From: Chlorokybus atmophyticus
Lineage: Eukaryota; Streptophyta; Chlorokybophyceae; Chlorokybales; Chlorokybaceae
DNA length: 64,000 bases
Assembly (NCBI GenBank): GCA_009103225.1
Contig: RHPI01002990.1
Coordinates: 171,034 to 235,033, forward strand
Direction of reading: 5' to 3'
Shown one piece after another: positions 1 through 10,693 of the stretch (positions within the stretch are counted from its first letter, which is position 1; each line of letters begins with the position of its first letter). Position numbers and translations under genes: made by a program. The notes beneath the pieces are model-generated. The model was not told the origin of the DNA and searched no databases. It saw only the letters and a list, made by a program, of their open reading frames with translations.

Positions 1-3000
1 CGCCGAACGAACAAAAACAGCAATGAGCATTGCTCACCTGCCCGGACAAGCCGTAACCGTCGCGGCAAACAGCACACAGATTGCCGTTGTAGCCTTGCGC
101 GCACTGATCATCAGGCTTCCAAGTGCGATTTGCAAGCTTCTCCTTCAAACTCTGCACGAGTCAATGGAGGCAGGCTGTGACACCACAAGCAATGCACCGA
201 CGAGCATGGCTCCAATCACTCACATCGTTACGTTTGGTATACGAGCACGCCTTTTCGTTGAGGCACTGCACAAATTGATCGACCAGCAAGGCAGACTGCC
301 AGTAGCCGTCATTTACCACAACCTGTGAGGAGAGAGCGCCACATCAATCATGCACATATGTACACAGTGCGCGCAAAATAACCATGCCACGAGTGCTGAG
401 CCTTGCCTGCGCGCCGCCATAGCAAGTAGCAGCATTGGACGGGCAGGCCGTACAATTCGTTGCATTTGGATTGAAGCTGGTACAGTACCCGCACAACGCG
501 GTGCCAATGTCAGTGCCAGGATCTCGGGGATACCATAACAACAATTTGCAATGCCATGAAGTGCCACGCAACATGCAGTGCCACATAATAATAAAGCCAG
601 CGCGCGCACACACACCTGTACGAGGGCTGTGTGCAGTCCTCGCACCGATCGCCTTCCGGATTGGTGTGCTCTCCCTGTAGGTACACAGTGAGGCAATGCA
701 CGGTGGCAGACATGACGAGATACAAAGTGGGAGAGGGCTGCAGCCAGAGTTGATGATGGGGAGACGTGAGGTTTGCATAATCACCGGTATGCAGGCTCGA
801 ATTTCAACGTGGATGCGTGTTGACAGCCCTTCAGGGGTGGATATGGCAACCTCGTTAATGCCAGGAATGGACTGCAGCGCCAGTGCAAACTTGGCAACAC
901 CGCCTTCCGAATGCAGGTCAGATTCGGCGACAGCAACAGCGCAGATATCAGAGAGCTACGTGACAAATGCAGTCATCCACAGCTGCTTTGTAGTTCACTC
1001 AGAAATACAGGCCTTCGCTTTCTCAAGGCGTGAGTCACTCACCTACATAACCATGCATTTGTGTGCTATGTGATCTAGTTTAGGCAATAACACGAAGATA
1101 CACAAAGGGATGACTCCTTCACACATGTCATTATCATGCAATGCTCGGTGCATGCTCACATGCAACTGACTGCTCTTATAGCAAAGCAAGCAGCAACCGT
1201 TTCATCCATTCAAGTGGACCCGTTGATGCAGTGCTGTTGGACTTGGGTCACCTGAGGCAACGGTAGCGGCTGGCGAAACAAAACGCGCGCCGCGCTGGGA
1301 TGAGTTCGACAACAGTGTGGCCTGCAGCGCGAGTGATGCATTCGGCCCACTGGAAACCACCTGGCCGAACTGGTCGTGCACACTCACTGTGAGGTTCGGT
1401 AGAGCAGAGACCGACACGACATCGCTGCAAGGCTTCAAGTGTCAGTCTGATGCCAAATGGTTCGTTGCATTTGCAGGCTGTGTGCGAGAACCTCCACCTG
1501 AAGTTAGTTTGAGAAGCTTGCAAGTAACGAGCTGAGGTAGCCATCACATTGCCGTACCCGCCGTCTGTGGCCTCATTTCCTTCCCACGCGTCGCAACCCT
1601 GTCGCACCACACCTCCAGTAAGTTGCAACTACCAAAGCAAAGTTAACGTCGTGGCATTGTTGTACGCTTTGTAACATCGCTTGCCTGGAGGCTGATTGTA
1701 TTGTTGCCATCAGGGCAGGTGATGTTGGGTAGGTCAGACGACCCACAGAACAGCGCCCCTCCACCTCCCCGTTCAGCTTTGTTGTCACGGAACATTACTG
1801 CCACAATATGCGGGCAAGGTCCAGCAGCCCCACAACCTGACGGTTTACAACAACAATAAACATGCTGCGAACGATGACGTGCTCATCATGCTTGTAATCA
1901 TGTCTGTGCGCTGGCGTACTTGTCGTTGCGCCACCGCCAGAAGCTGCGGTATTTCTTATGATATTTGAATTCGCAAAGGTGATGCGAGCAGCCGAGTCAC
2001 ATGCCGATGCGTCTATAGCGATACCGCCTCCCGATGCACTTGCATTGTTGTCGGTGAGGTTGACATTCTGCATACAGTAACAGATCGTGCATGCATTTTC
2101 TGTTGACTCCCTGCCTGCACATGCACATGCAGACTTACTTGCAAGAGGGTGGACATATTTCCGCACACTTCAGGGGGGATGATGGCGATGTCACCCCCCA
2201 CGTACACAGCACCTCCAATGTCGGCATGTGCGCCGCTGATCACAGAGTCCTGTAAAATGATTATGACTGACCTGTGAGTAAAGAGAATATCTATGTAGAG
2301 GAGGGCGGCTACTTACTGAAAGAGTGAGAATGCCGAGAAAGTTGCAGACTGACCCTCCTTCACCCTGCAGGAGATTGGGAAGCGTTAATATGGTTGTCGT
2401 CTTGAAAAGGACTTGAATGGCGTTACAACTGTTTAAATCACATTTGCAGAGCTGTTCTTGAAATCGCAATGGCTGATGGTAAGTGCGTTGCGTGAGGATG
2501 TGTGAACTGGTACACCGTCAATTAACTCCTGCACGCACACGCACACGCAGAGAGAGAGATCAGGCAGCCTGATGCTACGCACCATCATTCGTGCTAAATG
2601 AGAGCACTGAACTGGCCGCACTCACCAGCTCGCGCACGGCATCGTTACGAATATCTCCGCACGATCTCTGCCAGCAGTTAACCGTTTGATAGAGTGAAAC
2701 ATAGCACATAAGGCGTCATGCGTCACCCTGTGTCTCTCCTTTGTTTTTGGACAGACATCACCTTCGCATGGTTGCGCCTGAAAACACTGCTGGAGACGTT
2801 CATCACGCCAAAGTTGTGCACCGCCCCACCACTGATGTTCTGCAAGCCAAGGCAGCGAATGAGTTCATGCAGCACCGGTTCAAGTTAGATATCGGCCGTG
2901 GCGTAATCAAGAATGCAAGAATGCACTTGATGGCACAAGGGAGCCCACTCACCGCAGCGTTGTCACTGAACTTGACATCATGAAGGCATGCTGAAGCATT

Positions 3001-5994
3001 GTTGTGAATTGCGCCTCCGCCCCGCTGCACGTGCAATGCAGACATCAGTTCCAAGTTTCAGCTTAATGTGTCAAACACCAACACATGTGCTTCCAGCTTA
3101 TACCTGTGCGAAGTTGTGCTTGAACGTGCTATGCGTGATGTTCATCTGTGTCTGCGTTAGTACGCCCCCTCCTGCATCCCTGTCTGCATGGTTGCCAATA
3201 AACTTGCAGCCTGCAGATACTGGTTCATCAGTCACACATGAATGCAACATGCCTGCCTGCATGCTGTTCTGTCTGCGCACCATCAAAAATGGTAATCCCA
3301 GACCCGTCGCTACCGTAGTAAGCGCCACCAGATACCTGCCAGCCACAGCAATCACCATTGCACAACCTCGCACTAGAATCGCAGCCTGTTGTCATGTTGG
3401 ACACACAGTCAACAACAGCATAGAAAAGTGCTTACTGCGGCTGTGTTGTTGATGAAGGAGCAATTGGTAAAAGTCGCAGACGAGCTACCCCTGTCACTGT
3501 ACACCGCGCCACCTACCTGTGTGTATATGTGTGTTAGTGTCAGCGCGCGTGTGCGCATGAATGTTGGTGTGCAAGTGTGCAGGCGCAAACAGCTGTGCGT
3601 GCACGCATAGTTGTACTTGCGAGCCTACGTTTGTGCGTGTGCACATAGGACGCATAGAGAGAACGGGCGCGCGCGCGCGNNNNNNNNNNNNNNNNNNNNN
3701 NNNNNNNNNNNNNNNNNNNNNNNNNNNNNNNNNNNNNNNNNNNNNNNNNNNNNNNNNNNNNNNNNNNNNNNNNNNNNNNNNNNNNNNNNNNNNNNNNNNN
3801 NNNNNNNNNNNNNNNNNNNNNNNNNNNNNNNNNNNNNNNNNNNNNNNNNNNNNNNNNNNNNNNNNNNNNNNNNNNNNNNNNNNNNNNNNNNNNNNNNNNN
3901 NNNNNNNNNNNNNNNNNNNNNNNNNNNNNNNGCTTCCCCGCCATTGCTGATGCTATGACAACATGTGCATATCTTACCACGGCTGTGTTATTTGAAAACT
4001 GCGAGTTGATGGCACTTAAATTGCCCCCAACATAGTTTATCACAGCGCCACCCCAGCCACCCGAGCCACTTGCAGCCGCAGCAAAGCAATCGCTGTCGCT
4101 CGTACAGCTACCCTGATGATAATCAAAAGTCAAATGAAAGCCCGCAAACCTATGATATTGCACAAATGCTTGTTTTACTGACCCTCGCTTGCGAGCCTGT
4201 TATGGAAGAGCTGTCAATCAGCATAATTCCTGTATTGTAGAACGCCCCGCCAGACAAACTAGCAGACGTTGCGACAATATTGCTGCGCCGAACTGTCACA
4301 TTGCCTCCTTCATTGAAGCCAACACCACCCTGATCCTGGCGGTATTCAAACACCAACGGACAGCATCAGTGTGCACATGCCACATATGTAATCAACACTC
4401 CGTTTCTCATTGGGTGTGAAGATGTGCACTCATAAGCGCCCCACTCTTCACATCCTCACCGCATCATTGTCGATGAAGTTCGAGTCCTCAATCACAAGCA
4501 CCGTATCCAAAAAGGAGTAAAACACTGCACCTCTGGTTGCCGCAGAACACTGTGAAAAATTGGTACGACGAATTTCCACAGTCATGCCACTGATGCCCAG
4601 GCAGCCTCCGAGCTGCATGACATGCGCACAGATGGTGTCAGCGACTGAACCCAGTCGCAACAGCAACGTGTTGAACACGCGGCTCACCAGTCCAAAGACT
4701 AGCAGTGGCTTCCCCAGAAAATTGCAATCATGGATGCGCACGATTGGGGCGTTACCACCCCTGCGCTTCCCGTACATGCTGATGATGCCGCCATTGAAAT
4801 TTTTGTCATACTCGCCTCCGGCGTAGTTGCCTGCAAAACTGCTGCGCTTGATGTCTGCTGAGCCATTGTAAACAGAGATCGCCGATCCAGTCTGTGCACG
4901 CACACGCGCAGTTGCAAACGCGCACAGAGGAAAGGGCCATTATTATGGTCAAGATGATGATAATCAGGACGTGCACATAGGCTGATTATGCGGGGCCTTA
5001 CCTTTATGGCATGGTTGTTGCGAAAGGATGATGCATCGACATGCAGATGGCCATGCTTACTATATATTGCTGACCCGCCTGCTCCCGCGTTATTGACGAA
5101 CTTGCAATGCGTTATGATTGTTGAACCAAAGGTGCTGATGGCACCTGCGTATTCATCGCTCTGCAAATGCAGAGACGTGACGTGAGCAAGCTGCATTCAA
5201 GTACTCAATACCTGCGTGCTGCTTACACTTGTACCTTGACGGAGTTGCTGTTGAACTCACAATGGCTCAATGACGCATTGCCCTGTGTGTACACCGCAGC
5301 GGCGCCTTTTGGCTGCAGTCATTATACAGTTCAGTCGGTTGAGTCAGCCTGCTCTCAGCATTACCAGCATAATGATGACTGCCGGCTCACCCCGCGGAAT
5401 CTGTTGGCGCTGAACGCGCACCGTTCGACTACGAGCTCGCCCGTGTTGACCACCACGGCCTCATTCTGCATATGACAAGGTTGACGGAGACAGCTTGCTT
5501 GTGGTGGCGAACGACACCGTGTCGTTGGCCACCACAAGCAAGTGGTTTGTTACCTGTAAGGTGTGGAAGCGGGTGAACTCCAGGTCCAGCAGGGAAAGGG
5601 TGGCGCTCTTGGGCACGGTGAAGAGGGCGCCCTTGAAGTTAGCGGCGGCGGCTATGCTGCACCTACACCTGCTGGAGCTGTCCGCCCTGACCGTGAGCCT
5701 GGCATTGGCAGCGATGGCAAGTGTAGCGTCGGCGGTGATGTTGCCAGCGATCAGCACATGCACTTCGCTTGCACCCTGTGTGCGCACAGCTTTGGCGAGG
5801 TCTGCAAAGGACGTTGCGCGCACAGGCTGTGGCTCTCGCTCGGCGGCGGCGGCGGCGGGGCGGGCCAGCAGCAGCAGCAGCGAGGCTAGCGCTGCGAGCA
5901 GCAGGAGTGTGCATTGCAGCCGACCCGGACTCCAAAACCGTGTGCTGCATGCGGCTGACACTTCTCCCATGCTGCTCTGCCCCTGGCTATGCAT
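1..5994 (-). CDS. Beta-helix, Cys-rich surface protein (paralog A), 3' part off the left edge
   Basis: Start ATG at 5994 begins a leader with a long Leu/Ala hydrophobic run, so it is probably secreted or membrane-bound. Inferred exons (high to low coordinate): 5554-5994, 5391-5465, 5235-5312, 5002-5160, 4460-4891, 4183-4329, 3978-4112, (gap), 3436-3516, 3281-3335, 3104-3210, 2953-3024, 2762-2839, 2626-2667, 2442-2528, 2317-2364, 2139-2249, 1920-2067, 1685-1797, 1498-1598, 1220-1424, 785-955, 616-674, 407-476, 224-322, 38-151. Nearly all are multiples of three. Exons encode coils with GGA(I/V) and NxA motifs, typical of pectate-lyase-like right-handed beta-helices. The last visible exons carry CxxC and NCTACPSNAATCYGG-type Cys motifs matching paralog B, so the membrane domain should lie beyond base 1. 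Introns after 1685 and 407 need GC donors. Exon 2626-2667 and the 1220 donor are the weakest calls. Ligand and function are unknown; a cell-surface recognition or adhesion role is inference. Confidence 0.8.
3680..3931. other. Assembly gap (N run)
   Basis: A run of N inside an intron of paralog A, entered directly from a CG dinucleotide run. A small beta-helix exon could be hidden here. The flanking exons join in phase 0 without it. Confidence 0.98.
5494..5542. repeat. 49-nt near-perfect palindrome in intron 1 of paralog A
   Basis: Two 24-nt arms (5494-5517 and 5519-5542) are reverse complements with one mismatch and a one-base centre. It lies just inside the first intron, next to the donor at 5553. 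It could form a strong hairpin in pre-mRNA or a cruciform in DNA. Confidence 0.9.
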
Positions 5995-6119
5995 GCATGT
6001 ACAGAGTACATCCGCCCGCCCGCCCGGCCTGCCTTGCCGCCGCCGCAGCAGCGGCGCCGGGCCAGCGGCACACTGTGAGCAGTCCTTAGCAAGCTTACAG
6101 ATATGAAGGATTCTTTACC

Positions 6120-6120
<1 letters not shown>

Positions 6121-6202
<82 letters not shown>
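6121..6202. repeat. CA dinucleotide microsatellite
   Basis: About 40 uninterrupted CA units, directly upstream of the start of paralog A (reading away from it). The rest of 5995-6780 shows no convincing coding sequence. Confidence 0.97.
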
Positions 6203-6204
<2 letters not shown>

Positions 6205-6780
6205 GCACACGCGCATTCGTGTGATGACAGAGGGGGCTTAATAAGCACTGCGCTCTGGTATGGCATACCACAGCACTTCCCATTATTTTTGAGTGCAGTT
6301 TGTGCGTGTGCATGCACACATGACCTATGCCATATTTTAAACTAGATTACCCACGTATACAATCTTGCTCATCTCGAGAATCACGTTCAACATACAGCAA
6401 TTCCATCCACTGACGGCGTTAACGGTATATCCTCCTTCAATTTTGTATCCTTTGTGGAGGGACTATGCCCCCTACCCCAGCTTACTTCAAGAAGCTCCAT
6501 TATACGTGAGGGTTTGTGTCAATTGTCACAATTATGTTAGACAGCATAACAATAGTTTGCGTTCACACCCGGTGCGACCCAGACCTTGAAGTCACTTTGA
6601 AAGCTTTCGCACATCTTATTTCAAAAAGTCCTTGCTTTTTGCATAAGTCATGTACATAATACGCTTGAACATGACATTTATCAATGTTCGGCACTAATAT
6701 GGATAAGAACTCGTGGTAGACAAATGTAAGCTAATTAGGATCGCTGTATACCAGCATTAATGATTCATGCACAACGCGTA

Positions 6781-6784
<4 letters not shown>

Positions 6785-6819
<35 letters not shown>
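6785..6819. repeat. GT microsatellite
   Basis: About 17 uninterrupted GT units in the spacer between paralog A and the decayed coding-like stretch. Confidence 0.95.
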
Positions 6820-6820
<1 letters not shown>

Positions 6821-7023
6821 AGGTAACTTGGCCATTGCGCGTGCACCTCGCTCTCTCTCTCTCCGAGAGGCATATGTGCGGATAGTTTGTTGTGCGTGCA
6901 TTTACTGCCTGTATGTGCTGTCTGACTGTGCATCTGTCTCTAACGTGTCACACGATCAGGGGGGACACTTTTTGGAAATGGCTTGGGCGATAACTTTGCA
7001 GCAATCAAGACCGTTTGAACACG

Positions 7024-7340
7024 ATGCACCGTGAGCTCTTTGCTCAGCTTGATTGGTTGTACTTCGGAGTGCAGTTGAACGATCCACTATAGAGAGAGTT
7101 GATTGCAGCGAGGCCTGCAGCTGCAGAGTGCAAGAAAGCAGAGGCTTAAGTCACAGGCGCCAAAAAAGCCAAAAAGCCCAAATATGGCAAGGTCAAAGGC
7201 TTAGGGCAGTCTATAGATGTAGAGCTGCTTGAGAACATGGATCTGCCTTGCATCATTTGCGACGACTTCAAGAAACTTACCGGTACTAAAGTGACTTACT
7301 CAATTGCTGACATCAAAGGAGCAGTTGGTATCTCGCAGCA
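7024..7340 (+). pseudogene. Decayed coding-like stretch, unidentified
   Basis: From the ATG at 7024 one frame reads protein-like sequence, with a Lys-rich patch (GAKKAKKPKYGKVKG) and then a segment containing MDLPCIICDDF. Two in-frame stops interrupt it (near 7090 and 7147). A protein-like segment upstream (about 6980) is in a different frame. This pattern suggests a relic of a gene or mobile element. A spliced gene using part of it, with an acceptor near 7156, is the alternative. I do not recognise the family. Confidence 0.35.
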
Positions 7341-7346
7341 AGTCAC

Positions 7347-7475
7347 GTTGCTAGAATTCTATTATGTTGTTATTGTTGCTAGAATTCTATTATGTGCGCA
7401 TGCCTCCCACTCAACGTGCTTTAGTTTATGAAGTTACAGTAGCTGCGCATGCGTCCACTCAACGTGCTTAAGCTA
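7347..7475. repeat. Local imperfect direct duplications
   Basis: A 21-nt word is repeated exactly at 7347-7367 and 7375-7395. A second word of about 27 nt containing CACTCAACGTGCTT recurs around 7396 and 7445. They directly follow the decayed stretch. Confidence 0.8.
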
Positions 7476-7780
7476 ATGCATGCAGGATATCTTGGTGTTT
7501 AATGTATGCGATCAACGCAACACATTGAGTTGATGTGATGGTGTCACATCAACACGCATGATTGTCTTTACCAGCATCTACACTGCATGAAATGATGTGC
7601 GGTTTGTTGACGTTTCGATTGGCGTTCTTCCATTTGACCATGGACCGGACGCGTTTGCAATTAGCGCAAATGATCTGATCATCTTGAGTTAAGAAGGGCC
7701 GAAATAGACTTAACATTACGCCTGCAAGCACTTGTGTGCGTGTGCGTGTGCGTGCATGTGCATGAGCGTGTGGGTGGGAC

Positions 7781-8340
7781 AGGTTGAGTCCCCTGTCTCT
7801 CGCGTGGATATCTACCGGGCAAGCGGTTTGACACTTGCGTGCGATGCGTCAACGAGCGGCAACGCTTCTTCCGCAGTCAGCTCATGCCATCAGCATATAC
7901 ATGTATGTGTGCATGACCGCATCAGTACATGTGCTTGTGAAGGTGCTTGTGAAGGTGACGGCGTGCTTGTGAAGGTGCTTCCGAAGGTGACGGCGCATGT
8001 GTGTATATGCATAGGGTATACATCATGCATGCACATATGTATATAAGGGGTATGGTACGGTGGCAGCATGTGTGCGTATGCGTGCAGTCAGGTGCAAATC
8101 TGTGTCTATGCATACGTGCACATCTACGTGGTGATAAAAGAGGCTGCGGGACTCGTCTCTTCGTCTCAGAGCGTGCATTACCAATGCCAAGATCAGGTCA
8201 TTGGCGGTCTGTTTGATGATATGCTTAGGAGCTTGAGTTTAACTCTGATTTGATAGCGGCGTCTACAGCGCTGCGTATGGATGTGAAGGCTGTCCTCACA
8301 GCACGATTGCACCCACCAACTACAAGGCGCAATGCAGGTA
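7781..8340 (+). other. Coding-like fragments, no gene model
   Basis: Segments near 7781-7890 and 8180-8335 read as plausible protein for 30-40 codons, the second with a one-base frame change near 8230. I could not join them with consistent splice phases. They may belong to the same decayed element as the stretch at 7024. From 8340 to 9256 I see nothing I can support. Confidence 0.2.
7931..7994. repeat. Minisatellite with 32-nt higher-order unit
   Basis: The unit is two copies of the 12-mer GTGCTTGTGAAG plus GTGACGGC, present twice in a row with two substitutions in the fourth 12-mer. There are no unique spacers, so it is not a CRISPR array. Confidence 0.85.
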
Positions 8341-9256
8341 GACGTCATTATAATCATCATTGGGCCTGCATACAGCTGAGGGGGTCGCGCACCGCTGCTG
8401 CATGTGCTCATTCGACAAACGATACCGTATCATGTGACAGGCTGTCGCGATGTTGGTACTATATAACTTAAAAGGCAACTTAGCCTGCGCAAGCAAAAAG
8501 AGAAGAGTGTTGCGTAAGTCAATTGAGCATGCAAGCAGCTGGTCGCCAGCATTAATGTGCCTTGCCAGGGTGCAAGGCTTGTGAGAGCCATGTGATGCAT
8601 TAACTGCATACGTCAAGCGCACAAAGCGGCAACACCGAAGTGCAAGGCAAAAGCATGCGTACTCCTCTGCAACTTGAAGGGTATGTGTTCGTGCCTGCGC
8701 GCGCATGTGCGTCAATGTGTGTGCCAGCAGAAGCTCATGCATGAATGCTTGCATGCGAAGTGTGCGTGCATGCACATATACACAGAGGCTGCACATTATG
8801 GTGGCAAAGCTGTGCCACAGCGTGCGTAAATGCTGCAGGGCGCATAGCCTTTTTCTTCATCCAACTGCGCAACAACATTATTGAAAACTCTTAGTAGACC
8901 CAAATGCCAAAGCAATCGCACATCCTGTCCAGAGTCAGAACATTTGCAATGGTATCCAAATGCTATGATGTATACCTACAGGACTATTGCCGTGGATTGA
9001 TCGCAGATGTTGTCGACTGTCAAAGCATATTGCACAAAGAACAACAACGGGACAACACGAGACACACCCGAGGCAATGCAGTGTAGACATGAAGCACGGA
9101 GCAAACACCATCTGGCAAGAAGCAACAGACAAACTCCGTATGCTGGTTTAGAGACAGTTCAGCTGTAAAGCCACATGATGCAAAGACAGCTCCAACAACA
9201 CTTTGAAGGACCAACAGGGTGGGGAATAAATCAACAATGTGGGAGAGCACACAATG

Positions 9257-9886
9257 CTAGGCGCGTCGCACTGTGTATGTTGCCTGCTCATCATCATTCA
9301 GCTTGTCCTTGAGCTGATTGAGGTCGAACAAAGCCTGACCGCAGTGCTTCAGAGCCTGACTACCCTGTGGTTCCTTGTCCTTAGCGATGATGCCAATCTG
9401 TGATGCAGACCACAGTCAGGTCCCCTTATCAAAATCTGTACCGTGGGAGAACGACTAGACGACTGATACTTGCTTACCGCCTGAAGATGCGTTATCATGC
9501 TGCTGTGGTAATTTAACAGGGCAGTGCGGCCATGGATGAGCTGTTTAAAGTCAACGCCGTCCAGAAACTTCCCGGTCGACGTGCACTGCGCGGTGACTCC
9601 CATCCAATCGTTCGTCTCAATTCTTTTGCCCACGTTAGTGATGGCGGTCTAAACACATGACGCCATCTAAGTGACTGCTGCCAGAGAATGGAATGTGCAA
9701 TATTAAAGAAAGAAGACTTACCTTAGCCATCTCCAGGCACGTGGCTTTATCAGGGGAGGAGGCAGCAGTGACGGCGTCGGCGAGCAGGCCGGGGGATGTC
9801 AAGTCCTTGTCCTGCTCTTGCGGGGCCACGCTACTCGACAGTGAGCTCGGAGCACCTGCAGCCACGGAATTGTTTGTGGACGCCAT
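9257..9886 (-). CDS. Small unidentified protein, three exons
   Basis: Exons 9722-9886, 9478-9648 and 9257-9397 join in phase 0 at GT-AG sites and give about 158 residues. The N-terminus is Ser/Ala/Val-rich and low complexity (about 1-45). The rest is predicted mostly helical, with an Asp-Trp-Met centre (NDWMGVTAQC) and a charged helix near the C-terminus (LKDKLNDDEQ). There is no membrane segment. A leader-like, Ala/Ser-rich start could be a transit peptide, but this is weak. It lies between the two beta-helix paralogs. I do not recognise the family and assign no function. Confidence 0.65.
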
Positions 9887-10693
9887 TGCTCCTGCTGCTG
9901 CGACTAACACCAACCCCACTGCCGCTTACACCGCCTCCGCTAGCCTTTGCATGCTCAGTCCTGCTCTGCACACTGAACCCGCGTGACGATATGCTCGTTG
10001 TAAACTGGTCTTAGCCAAACGCCTGCGTTTCCACCGGCAAGGGCTGCTACCTAGCGCCAGACCGCTTGCCGGTTCAAACAATGGTGTTGCCTAAAGACCT
10101 AACGCGAGTGGGCGTTCTCTGCGAGTTATGTCTCAGCACCTGCCAAGGCTTGGCAAGGCAAACCGCGTCGCTCTTATTATTGATCTTATTCATAACCCTC
10201 GCGAGGGCACCGTAATAAGTTTTGACACTTATTATCATAGTGCGGTATATCTGGGCTAAACCACCAGATCTGGTCCAAACTTGTGTAGTACATCTGCGGT
10301 TCACCGCGGCAGTAGAGACAAAACAAGTTCAATACGCGCAATCACTGCTGCTGGCCGTCAGATTGATCTCAGGTACGAGAGGCAGATACCCTATAATATA
10401 TATGTTCCTTTCAGGCCGGAAGTTCCAAGGCCGTCTACCTGGTATACGAAGCGGAAGTGAGAGACCTCAGGTGGCCCGCTGCCAGCACTGCTCTGAGAGC
10501 AGGCTCTCCCCCTGCCATCAGTGGGCCACTGATGGCTGAAGATGTCGCTGTCTGCGATATTCCAACCATCAGATGGTCGGAAATGCACCTAACCAGTTCA
10601 CAGTTCTCGTTGACGACGTCGCTTGGCCGCACCACGGGTTCCGGAGGACGGGCCAAACAAGCAAAGCAGCAGCCGCCGACGTGACGGGCATGC
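9887..10693. other. Divergent spacer, includes a 21-nt palindrome
   Basis: This separates the 158-residue gene from paralog B, which are transcribed apart, so both promoters should be here. No coding stretch is supported. A perfect 21-nt palindrome with a one-base centre sits at 10515-10535. A GGTTCAAA word near 10074 resembles a tRNA T-loop, but no cloverleaf can be folded around it. Confidence 0.6.

Noticed and set aside
3336-3400. Extra Cys-rich exon (CDSSARLCNGDCCGWQ) in paralog A
   Set aside because: Reading it as coding needs a phase that does not match the preceding exon. The acceptor at 3336 gives phase 0 and the usual GGA opening.
7931-7994. Possible CRISPR-like array
   Set aside because: The repeats are contiguous without unique spacers, in a eukaryotic nuclear context.
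10060-10090. tRNA-like GGTTCAAA word
   Set aside because: No acceptor, D or anticodon stems can be paired around it.
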